Source: Lewinella cohaerens DSM 23179
Lineage (GTDB): Bacteria; Bacteroidota; Bacteroidia; Chitinophagales; Saprospiraceae
Assembly: GCF_000379805.1 (NCBI RefSeq)
Contig: NZ_KB903531.1
Span: 183,188 to 218,672 of the forward strand
Reading direction: 5' to 3'
DNA: 35,485 nt
Within the stretch, counting starts at the first letter, position 1; each line of letters starts with the position of its first letter. Below are positions 1-9,042 of the stretch, piece after piece. The position numbers were made by a program, and so were the translations under genes. Below the pieces are notes generated by a model. That model saw only the letters and a program-made list of their open reading frames with translations, did no database searches and was not told the origin of the DNA.

Positions 1-264
1 GCTACTTACAAAAACAATAAACTACATGGCCCTTGGGGAAAATACCGCTTTGGCCGTGAGGAGCTAACCGCCAACTATAAGGACGGAGAGCTGGATGGTG
101 TCCTGCGAGAATATGATTACCGCGATGGTAAGATCAAAAAAGAAGCTTCCTATAAAGCTGGCCAGCTAGATGGCTTGGTTCGCGACTACGATCCTGAAGG
201 GAATGTGATGGTCGAATACATGTACCGCGATGGTGAAAAAATTAGCGGTGGTATGGTAGAGTAA
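1..264 (+). CDS. MORN/YwqK-like repeat protein, C-terminal fragment
   Basis: The frame is open from the first base and stops at 262-264, giving 87 residues with the N-terminus outside the window. The sequence repeats a pattern of Tyr, a few polar residues, then an acidic or basic residue followed by G-x-L-D/H-G, for example KNNKLHGPWGKY, KDGELDGVLREY and KAGQLDGLVRDY. This is the spacing of MORN-variant repeats in the YwqK family, which fold as stacked beta-hairpins. Members are often annotated as antitoxin-like, but no biochemical role can be read from this fragment. A hairpin terminator follows directly. Family assignment is fairly safe; function is unknown. Confidence 0.75.
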   Translation, partial: ATYKNNKLHGPWGKYRFGREELTANYKDGELDGVLREYDYRDGKIKKEASYKAGQLDGLVRDYDPEGNVMVEYMYRDGEKISGGMVE

Positions 265-286
265 GTTGACCGTCACTTACTTGGAC

Positions 287-336
287 CTTTGAGTGCCAGT
301 ATTACATTGTTTGATACTGGCATTCATCAAAGTTTC
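287..336 (+). terminator. Hairpin terminator after the MORN-repeat gene
   Basis: A 9-bp perfect stem (TGCCAGTAT at 294-302 with ATACTGGCA at 314-322) is extended outward, after a small internal loop, by CTTTGA (287-292) pairing with TCAAAG (327-332). A short T-rich run (TTTCTT) follows. It lies 22 bases after the stop codon. Confidence 0.6.
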
Positions 337-374
337 TTCCCGATGGTCAATCTCAGACAAATGCAAAGGAATAG

Positions 375-405
375 TTGTGCAATTAAGTTGCCCTAGCTAT
401 TTTTG
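375..405 (+). promoter_or_regulatory. Bacteroidota-type promoter for the helicase-like gene
   Basis: TTG (375-377), a 20-base spacer, then TATTTTTG (398-405), which fits TTG-N17-23-TAnnTTTG. The predicted transcript would start near 412, leaving a leader of about 26 bases before the ATG at 438. Confidence 0.6.
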
Positions 406-437
406 ACGGTCGGCCGGATTTGGCAAACTATAAAACT

Positions 438-3400
438 ATGATCGAAACGATAAGGGCAAATAATTTCTTGGATTGGATGATGTTGGTAGAGGAAACAGAT
501 TTAGCCTACGGTTGGTTAAAGTCTTTACTCACCACGGGTGCGGCAGAAATTTCGCTTCAGCCACGTTCTGATCAGGAGAAAAAACTTTGGCATTTCTTTA
601 ATGAGCAAAGGTCTGCTCGTCGTCTTGAAGGGCGGCACGTGCTCTATTTTACTTATCCTTATCTGTTGCGTAAAGAAATGGGGCAGTTGACCCAAACACC
701 GCTCCTTCGTTGGGCTTGTTTGCTTGAACCACCCGTGAGTAACCGCCCACATTGGTTGTTAAAGACCGTAGACAGTGTTGCCGGAGAAATGAAGGGACGT
801 TTGGTTGGTGAATTAGAAGAGACAGCGTCCAATGATTGGAAAGGCGTGTTGGAGGCGGCGCTAAAGCCTTCTCCTGGTTCCATGCAAAAACTCAGTTTCT
901 TTGCGCAAGAGCTTTCCGAGAAAACGGAATTTGTTTCCTCTAGCTGGCAGCCAGCACTCGCTCAAATGCCGACTTTGGAAATAGAACCAGCAGGTAAAGG
1001 AGAGCTGTGGTGGTCGGCTAGATTAACCCTTGATGATACGCATTGGCGTAGCTCGGACAACAAGCTGCCCGTGCATTGGCATGAACCCTTCACGCATGAA
1101 GAGTCTGCCATTGGAAACCTGTCTTTATCTCGTTTGGCACCTTCTCAATATCATTTTTTTAAACAGGTTTACGGACAAAGGTATACGCTGGCAGAAGGAA
1201 ACCCTGAATCTGGGTTGAGTGCGATCAGCTCCGAGTTGTTTAAGCTTTCGCTGGTGGAAGGGAAGTCTTGTTTGGTCATTTCACGGAAGAAAAAAAGTCT
1301 GGAAACACTGCACCAACAGCTTAATAAAATATCGGCATTAAACGGCTTTAGCTTGCTTTGGCAAGACCCGGTTACAGATTTACCTATAGTAAAAGGCTTG
1401 TTGTCTACCTTTGATAAGAACAAAGCAGCTACAGCAACTTATGATCCATTACGATGGAGAACAACCCTGAGCCGGTGTAATCGCTTGCAGCGACAATACG
1501 ATGCGTGGTACGATGCATCGCGGAAGAAAATCTTTGGCGACAAATCGTGGTCCGATCTTCTCGGATTTTACTTGTACTATGCTCGTGTGGAGGGCAAAGA
1601 ACTTTTAGCAAGCCAGCTTAATGCTGCCCAGTACACCTTTCTTCCTAAAGAATACCAGGAGATCAGTACTGCGCTTCTGACAACCAAGCCGCTTCACCAA
1701 AAGCTGGGGACCTTGCACCATCCTTTAAGCAACCTCAGCGCGGCGATATTTATTCACCAGGATTTGGCGGAAAGCCAGCAGTTTATAGAAACAACAAGCC
1801 AGCGATTACTTGCACTCGCTCGAAAACTTCATCAGCGTTATGTACGGACTCAAAGCCAGTATGCTGATCAGTTGGCTAGTTTTCATGAGCACCGATATTT
1901 GCAGTTAAGGAATTTATTGGAGCGGCTGGAGCAACGGCTGGAAGATAGCCAAAATGCTTACGGAGCGGACACACTGCGTTCTGGTGACCGTACTTTGAAA
2001 ATTTATAGCCGGTTTTCGAAAAAATACGAGAAGGCGCTCGACGAAAAGAATGCCCTGCAAGCTGATTATCAGGCCTTGCGAGATTTACACACGGAATTAG
2101 ATCCTTTCCCCTTCGCTTGGCCCACACAGAAACCTCGGCAGCTCTTTGATAAAATAGGCGCTTTGTTGATCGCGTTTCGGGAGACCCTGGATAATTGGAG
2201 GAATCAACTTTTTCAGGGTGTGCAGGAAGAAATGGTACGCCTGAATTTTAAGACAGCCATCTCTGAGTTGGATGTTGCATCAGGGATTGAGGTTCTGGAA
2301 AGAGACCTGGAAGTTTATATTGATGAAGTTAACGCTAGCGGGCTTTACCAACTTCCGTTGCAATCAAAAACGCTGACGCTAACCAGGCAGCAGAAGTATC
2401 TGGAAGAGATTATTGATCAACTGGAGCGTAGCCAGGAAGGTCTTTTACAATACGAAGCCTTTTATAACTGGCAGCGAAATTGGTTTTCACTGTCCGAAAT
2501 CAGCCGCAAAACCATCCAGGCCATTCTTCGTTCCCGGCCCAATGATTGGGAGGCGGCTTTTTCAAGCTGGTATTTCCATGAATGCTTGCAAAAGAATTAC
2601 ACGCCATTTTCTCCGTTAAATTCGGCAGTACGGGAACAGTATATTGAGGAAGTAGAGCAATTGCGGTCGCAGCTACCCGGATTTATTCAGAACGAATGGG
2701 TCAGCCGCAGAAATAAAGGCCACCAACAAATCAAGTCGGCACTAAAATCCTGGCCTGAAAGTATGGAGCAATTAATGGCGGAACATGGGAAACATCTGGT
2801 AAATTGCTTTCCAGTTAGTTTTGCTAACCCAGAAGTCGCTGCCGACCTTGTTCCTTATTATGATCTGGTGGTTTTAGAGAAAGCACAGGATTTAAACCGA
2901 TCGGAAGTCGCAAATGTCATCAGCCAAGCCAAGCAGCTGGCGGTAGTCGCAGATACCAATCAATTGGGGCTTAGCGACGATGGGGTTGTTGCTTACTTGA
3001 AGAAAGGTAATATCCCAACGGTAATATGTACTGATGAGCGAGTACCTAACTTGGCAGAACGCTGGAGTAGCAATCAACCTCAGGTGTTTTTCCATCAAGT
3101 CGATGGCCGCTTTTCAGAGCAAGAACAAATCAATGAGGTAGAAGTCCAAGAACTGCTGAAATTACTTAATGCCATTGAGAAACAAGGTTTAAAAACCTTC
3201 CCAAGAGTAGGAATAATTACCCTCACTTCTGCTCAGCGTGACCTCATCCAGCGGTTATTATTCCGAATAAAAAAGGAAAGAAGTGCCGGAGCAGAACTGG
3301 TACAACAACTAGAACGCAATGGCCTGACAATCTTACATGCAGCAGATGCCTTGTCGCAGCAATTTGAGGTTGTCATCTATAGTCCGGTTTATGGTCCTGT

Positions 3401-4022
3401 CGATCATAAAGGGCACTTGTCTTCACTTTTGCCTCGCTTAAATCAGGCGAATGAAAGGGCCAGCCTGGAAGTATTACAACAGGTTCTTTCTCGTGCTCAA
3501 ACAGTTCATATTCTGAATTCGTTGCCCCTTGATGAAATAAGCGTTCGGCAATCCTGGTCTGATCGCCCCGGCGAACAATTGCAGACACTAATGATCGGCT
3601 TGGCGTATGCGGTAAGTGAGAACGACTACGGCGAGATAGATAGAATAAGGCAGATTTGGCCACTGCCTACACCAAGAAAGACAGCTTCAGATTCTCTTCC
3701 TCGGGAGCTTATCCATCGCTTGCAGCCACAATTGCCCGACTGGAAATGGAATTTTACCAATGTGAGAGGAGTACAAGAAAAAGTGCTTTTAGCAACAGCT
3801 CCCGGTGGTAATGAAATAATTCTCCTTACGGATGGTTTCTTGGCCCAGGGGCATGTGACGACACTCGATTGGGAGAACTGGCAGAAGGATCGGTTGCACC
3901 TTTCGGGCTATCAGTTGCTAAGCTTTAGCTCAGAAGAGCTTTGGAAAAACCCAGGATTGACTTGTCACCGATTGGCCGGACAATTGGCCGGTTTGGCAAC
4001 AAGGGGGGAGGAAGAGGAATAA
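438..4022 (+). CDS. Degenerate superfamily 1 helicase-like protein
   Basis: Encodes 1194 residues from ATG 438. A TTG at 420 is also in frame, but it would sit only about 8 bases after the predicted transcription start. The order of recognisable blocks follows large DNA2/NAM7-like (AAA_11/AAA_12) helicases. A Walker A-like stretch at residues 254-261 (GNPESGLS) stands where GPPGTGKS is expected, so the lysine is Leu. A Walker B-like stretch at 812-817 (VLEKAQ) replaces DEAxQ. Later come a motif like ITLTSAQRDLIQ (usual ITPYRAQ), IYSPVYGP, and LSRAQTVHILNSLP (usual TRAR). The C-terminal 100 residues resemble the nuclease-like domain of such proteins, with DG near residue 1132 and SSEELWKNP. 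The middle (about 450-700) is rich in predicted helices. I infer a protein with the helicase fold but without ATP hydrolysis. The partner and role are unknown. Confidence 0.6.
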   Translation: MIETIRANNFLDWMMLVEETDLAYGWLKSLLTTGAAEISLQPRSDQEKKLWHFFNEQRSARRLEGRHVLYFTYPYLLRKEMGQLTQTPLLRWACLLEPPVSNRPHWLLKTVDSVAGEMKGRLVGELEETASNDWKGVLEAALKPSPGSMQKLSFFAQELSEKTEFVSSSWQPALAQMPTLEIEPAGKGELWWSARLTLDDTHWRSSDNKLPVHWHEPFTHEESAIGNLSLSRLAPSQYHFFKQVYGQRYTLAEGNPESGLSAISSELFKLSLVEGKSCLVISRKKKSLETLHQQLNKISALNGFSLLWQDPVTDLPIVKGLLSTFDKNKAATATYDPLRWRTTLSRCNRLQRQYDAWYDASRKKIFGDKSWSDLLGFYLYYARVEGKELLASQLNAAQYTFLPKEYQEISTALLTTKPLHQKLGTLHHPLSNLSAAIFIHQDLAESQQFIETTSQRLLALARKLHQRYVRTQSQYADQLASFHEHRYLQLRNLLERLEQRLEDSQNAYGADTLRSGDRTLKIYSRFSKKYEKALDEKNALQADYQALRDLHTELDPFPFAWPTQKPRQLFDKIGALLIAFRETLDNWRNQLFQGVQEEMVRLNFKTAISELDVASGIEVLERDLEVYIDEVNASGLYQLPLQSKTLTLTRQQKYLEEIIDQLERSQEGLLQYEAFYNWQRNWFSLSEISRKTIQAILRSRPNDWEAAFSSWYFHECLQKNYTPFSPLNSAVREQYIEEVEQLRSQLPGFIQNEWVSRRNKGHQQIKSALKSWPESMEQLMAEHGKHLVNCFPVSFANPEVAADLVPYYDLVVLEKAQDLNRSEVANVISQAKQLAVVADTNQLGLSDDGVVAYLKKGNIPTVICTDERVPNLAERWSSNQPQVFFHQVDGRFSEQEQINEVEVQELLKLLNAIEKQGLKTFPRVGIITLTSAQRDLIQRLLFRIKKERSAGAELVQQLERNGLTILHAADALSQQFEVVIYSPVYGPVDHKGHLSSLLPRLNQANERASLEVLQQVLSRAQTVHILNSLPLDEISVRQSWSDRPGEQLQTLMIGLAYAVSENDYGEIDRIRQIWPLPTPRKTASDSLPRELIHRLQPQLPDWKWNFTNVRGVQEKVLLATAPGGNEIILLTDGFLAQGHVTTLDWENWQKDRLHLSGYQLLSFSSEELWKNPGLTCHRLAGQLAGLATRGEEEE

Positions 4023-4094
4023 TCTTTGTGCCAAACTTGAAGTTTTAACAAAGTTTTAACTATTCTTTTGGGCAATCCTCCGTTGATAGGGATA

Positions 4095-4145
4095 GAAACG
4101 GTCTAAGAGCTTCTTTGGGAATACTTTAGACCGTTTCATAGTTTT
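4095..4145 (+). terminator. Hairpin terminator after the helicase-like gene
   Basis: A perfect 12-bp inverted repeat, GAAACGGTCTAA (4095-4106) and TTAGACCGTTTC (4126-4137), with a 19-base loop, followed by ATAGTTTTTA. It lies about 70 bases after the stop codon. Confidence 0.65.
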
Positions 4146-4206
4146 TATTGGATACTGACTTCAAACATAAAACGGGGAGATTACCAATCTAAGTGAAGGG
4201 ATAACT

Positions 4207-4214
4207 TAGATTTG
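4207..4214 (+). promoter_or_regulatory. -7 promoter box (TAGATTTG)
   Basis: Exact match to TAnnTTTG. No TTG is seen at the expected upstream distance. A transcript starting about 6 bases later favours ATG 4243 over TTG 4225 as start of the next gene. Confidence 0.45.
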
Positions 4215-4242
4215 GCCTTCTCGCTTGAGCCCCAAACTGATT

Positions 4243-6162
4243 ATGAATACAACTTCTCGGGTAGTCGTAGCGCTGAGCGCTGGCCTCTTTTGCTTTTTTG
4301 CTTTTCGTTCCTATCTGCCGTTTCCTCTTGATGGTGTAGAGGCTAGCGGTGTAGATACTTCTATGATTGCTGATAATTATGGCCTGGATCGCCTGGAGGA
4401 GGACTCCGAGCTATTTGACGATCACTGGCTGCCAGAAGTTGAAGTTGGTGGAAAAAGCAGTGTAGCTGTAGCGGGCCATTTACTAGACACCATTTCCTTT
4501 GCAGACTGGCAGCGAAATGCCAGACAGATTTCCTTGAACCATAACTTTGGGAATACATTGCCGCTGAATCCAGCGCAAAACATCAAACTCATTCGTCCGT
4601 TTAATACCGTTTTCCCTGTTTTTACTAAAGACTTAGGGGAAAGGACAAATTTCAGAGAATTTAGCTGGGAGAATATTTTGCCAACGCTTTCTCAAGATTG
4701 CGAAGTACAAGAGACGGTTGTATTGCTATTAGACAATGCTTCCCTGGTCGAGCTTAGAACGGATTTTGAAGGCTTCATGAAACTGTATACCGCACACCCT
4801 ATGGTCGTGATGTTCTTTGGCTCAACGCCGGACAATTTTCTATCCAAGCTGCCTGTTCCCGTTCTCTTCTTGCCTGATGCTACGCCTACGGCGCAGGCCA
4901 TGGCTGCTCAGTTGTTGTTTGGTGCACAAAACCTGACTTTATCATCAGGAGGAATGTTAGCTGCTTCCCGCCTGGGGCATGCACCACCCGAAGTTGCTGG
5001 TATCGATCGTGCAAAATTGGAAAGCATTAGCAGTTATGTACAACGTGCTATTCGCAAAAAAGCCATCCCCGGCTGTCAGGTATTGGTCGCTAAAGGAGGG
5101 CAAATTGTTTATGATAAAACCTTTGGTTATCACACTTACGAAAAAGTACAGCCTGTTGATCCACAAGATGTTTACGATCTCGCTTCATTGACGAAAGCGG
5201 CAGGTACAACACTCGCATTGATGGAACTGTACGACAAAGAGAAAATTGATTTGTCGCAACGCCTTCAGTCTTATTTACCAATTTACAATAGAAGTGGGCT
5301 TAAATACCTACGGGTGCGGCACCTACTGGCTCATCACACGGGCTTGCAGGCCAACCTGCCGATTGCAAAATGGTTGCGTCAGGATGACCTTTTTACAGTA
5401 GAGAAGAATTCCGAGTACCTCACGGCCATTGGTAAGGATTTATACATCAAGAACGGTGTGCGAGAGGGGCTGTTGGAAGAACTTGGAAAAGTACGTACAG
5501 CGCGCCGTCCTTTTTATCGATACAGTGATGTCAATTTCCTTTTGTTGCAGCAGGTTGCTGAAGAGGTAGGTGGAGCTCCTCTTGATGAGTTTCTCAACCA
5601 GCATTTTTATGAATCATTGGGCTTACGTCGCCTTCAGTACCGCCCTGGTTTACGAATCCCAGAAGAAGAAATTGTTCCTACAGAGAAGGACAAAAAATGG
5701 CGCCATCAGTTGGTGCGTGGCGAAGTGCATGACGAAAGTGCTTTGTTGTTGGGCGGAGTCGCCGGGCACGCCGGATTGTTTAGTAACGCCCGGGATTTGG
5801 CCGTGGTGTTCCAAATGCTGCTGAATGGAGGAAGCTACGCCGGAGAAGAGTACCTACAGCCTGCTACGGTAGAAAAGTTCACCAGCCGCAATGGCTATAA
5901 CTATCGTGCCTTTGGTTTTGATCGCCTAGCTGGTCACTCTAAGTCACTACAGCCTTACGGTGCCTCTAAAGAAACGTTTGGCCATACAGGGTTCACGGGC
6001 ACCTGTGTTTGGGCTGACCCCGATAATGACTTGGTTTTTATCTTTCTTTCGAATCGTATTCATCCGGATAAGTACAATAACAGGTTGCAAAAAATGGGCT
6101 TGCGTGAGCGTATTCACAAGGTGGTGTACAAGAGTTTAGATACTTTTCAGGAGGAGGTTTAA
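4243..6162 (+). CDS. Serine hydrolase (beta-lactamase/PBP-C fold) with a GH3 C-terminal-like front part
   Basis: Encodes 639 residues from ATG 4243. The upstream in-frame TTG at 4225 is disfavoured because it lies at the predicted transcription start. The N-terminus has a signal-peptide-like hydrophobic stretch. Residues of about 250-630 form a class C beta-lactamase-like serine hydrolase, with SLTK at 315-318 (catalytic Ser and Lys), Tyr 427 in YSDVN, and HTG at 581-583. Residues of about 90-235, with VVMFFGS and AQLLFGA, resemble the C-terminal domain of GH3 beta-N-acetylglucosaminidases. Bacteroidota commonly have roughly 1000-residue proteins joining a whole GH3 enzyme to this same hydrolase. 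Here the GH3 catalytic barrel is absent. A role in peptidoglycan or cell-wall-fragment turnover is inferred from the family. No partner gene is adjacent. Confidence 0.8.
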   Translation: MNTTSRVVVALSAGLFCFFAFRSYLPFPLDGVEASGVDTSMIADNYGLDRLEEDSELFDDHWLPEVEVGGKSSVAVAGHLLDTISFADWQRNARQISLNHNFGNTLPLNPAQNIKLIRPFNTVFPVFTKDLGERTNFREFSWENILPTLSQDCEVQETVVLLLDNASLVELRTDFEGFMKLYTAHPMVVMFFGSTPDNFLSKLPVPVLFLPDATPTAQAMAAQLLFGAQNLTLSSGGMLAASRLGHAPPEVAGIDRAKLESISSYVQRAIRKKAIPGCQVLVAKGGQIVYDKTFGYHTYEKVQPVDPQDVYDLASLTKAAGTTLALMELYDKEKIDLSQRLQSYLPIYNRSGLKYLRVRHLLAHHTGLQANLPIAKWLRQDDLFTVEKNSEYLTAIGKDLYIKNGVREGLLEELGKVRTARRPFYRYSDVNFLLLQQVAEEVGGAPLDEFLNQHFYESLGLRRLQYRPGLRIPEEEIVPTEKDKKWRHQLVRGEVHDESALLLGGVAGHAGLFSNARDLAVVFQMLLNGGSYAGEEYLQPATVEKFTSRNGYNYRAFGFDRLAGHSKSLQPYGASKETFGHTGFTGTCVWADPDNDLVFIFLSNRIHPDKYNNRLQKMGLRERIHKVVYKSLDTFQEEV

Positions 6163-6233
6163 CGCAGAGTGTAAGGGTTGGAAACGTGTAAGGTGTAAAG
6201 GTTGTTTCCTAGATATTCCCTAGATTTATAGAA

Positions 6234-6431
6234 ATGAATAACTATAGACTTTTTACTAAACCTGAACCAACATTAGACCTAAAGCTTGAAGGCGGAGAAG
6301 TTGTGAGGATCGACGAGCAAGGAAACAAAAGAGAGCTATTTATTCACGCTGATAAATTGGCGGCTTTTGAAAATGTCTCCTTATTTGTTTCCAATCGGCA
6401 GGCTCCACAAACGATAGCGTATTACTTATAG
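6234..6431 (+). CDS. Small hypothetical protein (65 residues)
   Basis: An ATG-initiated frame between convergent genes. The product is acidic to neutral and soluble-looking, with an alternating pattern (LDLKLEGGEVVRID, then ELFIHADKLAAFE) compatible with a small beta-rich fold. It is not recognised. There is no clear promoter or ribosome-binding site. It is included because composition and codon use look coding and no longer overlapping frame explains the stretch; it could still be chance. Confidence 0.4.
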   Translation: MNNYRLFTKPEPTLDLKLEGGEVVRIDEQGNKRELFIHADKLAAFENVSLFVSNRQAPQTIAYYL

Positions 6432-6468
6432 TAGTCAGGTTGTCACCAGGAAGGAAGAACCTCTACTA
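6429..6468. terminator. Possible hairpin between convergent genes
   Basis: TAGTAG (6429-6434) plus AGGTT (6437-6441) pair with AACCT (6458-6462) plus CTACTA (6463-6468), giving an 11-bp stem with a 2-base bulge. There is no T-run, so termination activity is uncertain. It lies between the small frame ending at 6431 and the receptor gene ending at 6478. Confidence 0.35.
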
Positions 6469-6477
6469 CACTGAAAT

Positions 6478-8823
6478 TCACTTCCCTTTCCAAGAAAAAT
6501 TCCAGGTAATACTCGGAATGACCGGAAACAACGATACGCGAACCGCCTTTGCTTGAGCAGTGCCAGCTGCAGTGTCCGTACTCAAGTCGTAGTAGATGAA
6601 GAAAGGATTCCGACGGTTGTAAATATTATAAACAGAGAAAACCCAACTGGAATGGAAACGCTTCTCCTTTGTATCTGGCCGATTGGTAAAAGTCGCCGAA
6701 AGGTCTAAGCGATGATAGGGCTGGATGCGGGCACTATTGCGAACACCATACTCCTGTACCAAATTTTGTTCAATAAAATAAAGGCTCTGCAAAGGCGTAT
6801 ACGCTTGCCCGGTACCATAAACGAAAGCGCCACCGACCTCCCATTTAGGAGCCAGCTGATAATTGGCAACGACAGAAATATCGTGCCTTCTGTCGTAAAC
6901 AGCAGGAAACGGATTACCGTCATTAATATCCGGAAATTGTCGCTCGGTTTTGGATAGCGTATAGCCAATCCACCCCGTAAGTGCTCCTTTGCGTTTATTG
7001 ATAAAAAACTCTGCGCCATAGGCTTCACCCTGGCCAAAGACAAACTCATCTTCCAGGTCGTCAGCAGCGTTGTTGACGTAGTTCTCGCGGTAATCGATTT
7101 GGTTGTCCAGGTCTTTGTAGTAGATTTCTACACTTGTTTCATAGGTGTTATCTCGGAAATTCTGAAAATAGCCGAGCGCGTACTGAATACCTCGCTGTGG
7201 TTTGATCTTCTCTGTACTTGGCACCCAAATGTCGGCAGGCAGAGTAGAGGTAGAGTTACTCACCAGGTGGATGTACTGATTGGTGACGGTAATCCCCGCT
7301 TTTAAGCTCGCTGCCGCTCCCAGCTTGTAGCGCCCACTCAAGCGGGGCTCGAATCCGGTATAGGTGGTCACAGGCTCGTTTTTGGTGTAAACGGTGCCAT
7401 CAAATGGGGAAACATAAGGGCCTAACTGCGTAAAAGTAGAGAAGCGTACCCCGTAGTTGATACTCAACCGCGAGCTTATTTTCCAATCATCAAGCACATA
7501 GGTGCCGGTTTCATGCGCGTATTTAGGCTCCAGGTTGTTGGAGAAGGTTTCTTCACCGTTGGTAGCATTGGCAACATTGGGCGTAAGCTTGTGATAGGTA
7601 TAGTGGACCCCAAATTTGACGCTATGCTTTGGGTTAGGAAAAAAATCGAAGTCGAGCTTCAAATTGGCATCACGAACGCCACTAGCCACATCAACAGAAA
7701 AGTCCGCCTGCCCACCTTCAAATCCAAAATCATAGTCATTGTAAACCGCAGACAAGTTGAAGAAGAGCTTATCATTAAACAGGTGATTCCAGCGCAGGGT
7801 GGCAGTAGAATTCCCATAAGGTAAGTTAAAGAAGAAGTCACGGACACTACTGCGGTATCGGAGCACATCGCGGCCAAAGTAACCACTGAGGAAAATCCTG
7901 TCCCGATCTGATATGCGGTAATTGACCTTGGTGTTCAGATCGTAGAAATAGTAGTTGGTCCCCGCAAAATTGGTGTTGTTGATAATAGGCTGCGCCAAAT
8001 CCAGTGCGTACGTTCTTCTCCCCGAGAGAATGAACGAAGACTCGTTTTTGGCAATTGGCCCTTGCACCGTAAGTCGGCTGGCAACGATTCCTATTCCCCC
8101 ATCTACCTCATAACGTTGCTTGTTACCTTCCTTCATCTGGATATCAACCACAGAAGAGAGGCGCGAGCCATAATTAGCAGGCATTCCTCCCTTGATAAGA
8201 GTCGTGTTTTTGATCGCGTCAGGGTTGAAAACAGAAAAGAAGCCCAGTAGGTGTCCTGAGTTATATACGGTAGCTTCGTCCAGCAAAACCAAATTCTGGT
8301 CAGGCCCGCCGCCCCGCACATAAAACCCAGAACTGCCCTCTCCCGCAGACAGTACGCCAGGTAGTAATTGAATAGCCTTCAAAACATCTACTTCCCCCAA
8401 TAAGGCCGGCAGTTTCTTAATCTGATCGGTAGAGACTTCCAGCGTCCCCATCTTGGTATCCTGTACGTTCTTGTCCTCCTGCTGACCAACGACGACGACT
8501 TCTTCCAAAGCTACACCTTCGTTCATGGCAATATCCAGTGTTTTTTTAGCACTGAGGCTTAAAGAGATTGTTTGGTTGCTGAATCCTAAGTAGCTGATAA
8601 TTAGATTGTAGTCTCCTTCTGGCAAAGTCAGAGAGTAGAAGCCGTAAACATTACTTACGGTCCCTTTTTCAGGACTTTCAGCTACATAGATATTGGCTCC
8701 AATGAGGGTTTCTCCACTGGCAGCATCGGTGATGTAGCCACTAATAGTGTGGTTGGTTTGGGCATTGGAAAACAGTGGGAGCAAGACAACCAGACCAACA
8801 GTTAAAAATAGGACTCTACGCAT
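6478..8823 (-). CDS. TonB-dependent outer-membrane receptor with carboxypeptidase-regulatory-like domain
   Basis: Encodes 781 residues. A signal peptide (about 1-21, ending SNA) is followed by a carboxypeptidase-regulatory-like domain (about 24-110; ISGYITDAASGETLIGANIY). Next comes a plug domain (about 115-235) with GFYVRGGGPDQNLVLLDEA and a GGMPANYGSRLSSVVDI segment. A long beta-barrel of alternating aromatic strands runs to the C-terminus. The family imports siderophores, cofactors or saccharides across the outer membrane using the TonB-ExbBD system. The substrate cannot be told from sequence, and there is no SusD-like or siderophore gene next to it. It is transcribed alone, convergent with the small gene before it. 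Confidence 0.9.
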   Translation of the reverse strand: MRRVLFLTVGLVVLLPLFSNAQTNHTISGYITDAASGETLIGANIYVAESPEKGTVSNVYGFYSLTLPEGDYNLIISYLGFSNQTISLSLSAKKTLDIAMNEGVALEEVVVVGQQEDKNVQDTKMGTLEVSTDQIKKLPALLGEVDVLKAIQLLPGVLSAGEGSSGFYVRGGGPDQNLVLLDEATVYNSGHLLGFFSVFNPDAIKNTTLIKGGMPANYGSRLSSVVDIQMKEGNKQRYEVDGGIGIVASRLTVQGPIAKNESSFILSGRRTYALDLAQPIINNTNFAGTNYYFYDLNTKVNYRISDRDRIFLSGYFGRDVLRYRSSVRDFFFNLPYGNSTATLRWNHLFNDKLFFNLSAVYNDYDFGFEGGQADFSVDVASGVRDANLKLDFDFFPNPKHSVKFGVHYTYHKLTPNVANATNGEETFSNNLEPKYAHETGTYVLDDWKISSRLSINYGVRFSTFTQLGPYVSPFDGTVYTKNEPVTTYTGFEPRLSGRYKLGAAASLKAGITVTNQYIHLVSNSTSTLPADIWVPSTEKIKPQRGIQYALGYFQNFRDNTYETSVEIYYKDLDNQIDYRENYVNNAADDLEDEFVFGQGEAYGAEFFINKRKGALTGWIGYTLSKTERQFPDINDGNPFPAVYDRRHDISVVANYQLAPKWEVGGAFVYGTGQAYTPLQSLYFIEQNLVQEYGVRNSARIQPYHRLDLSATFTNRPDTKEKRFHSSWVFSVYNIYNRRNPFFIYYDLSTDTAAGTAQAKAVRVSLFPVIPSITWNFSWKGK

Positions 8824-8979
8824 TTTTTTGGTATCTTAGAGAAGGAATAAATATTGCGCAAAAAATGCCATAGGCACCCCTACGGGGTAAGTTGAGCCGT
8901 TTCTAAGGCAAATCTCAAAGCAATAGAACGAACCTTGAGGATAAGAGGTTCAACTAACGCAAATTCTTTTTTTGACTTA

Positions 8980-9026
8980 GGGAGGTGTATATTGTTATTT
9001 GCGAACGCTCTCACCTCCTTTTGTTT
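8980..9026 (+). promoter_or_regulatory. Leader hairpin with Shine-Dalgarno/anti-Shine-Dalgarno-like arms
   Basis: GGGAGGTG (8980-8987) can pair with CACCTCCT (9012-9019), 7 Watson-Crick pairs and one G-T, with a 24-base loop. TTTTGTTT follows. It sits about 20 bases before the ATG at 9043. It could be an attenuator or a translation-control hairpin. The evidence is the inverted repeat only. Confidence 0.3.
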
Positions 9027-9042
9027 AATCAAACTTTATTTG

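Noticed and set aside
8860-8900. CCATAGGCACCCCTACGGGG, resembling the reverse of 30680-30692
   Set aside because: Only about 10 bases are shared exactly with the other site, too little to call a repeat family from two copies.
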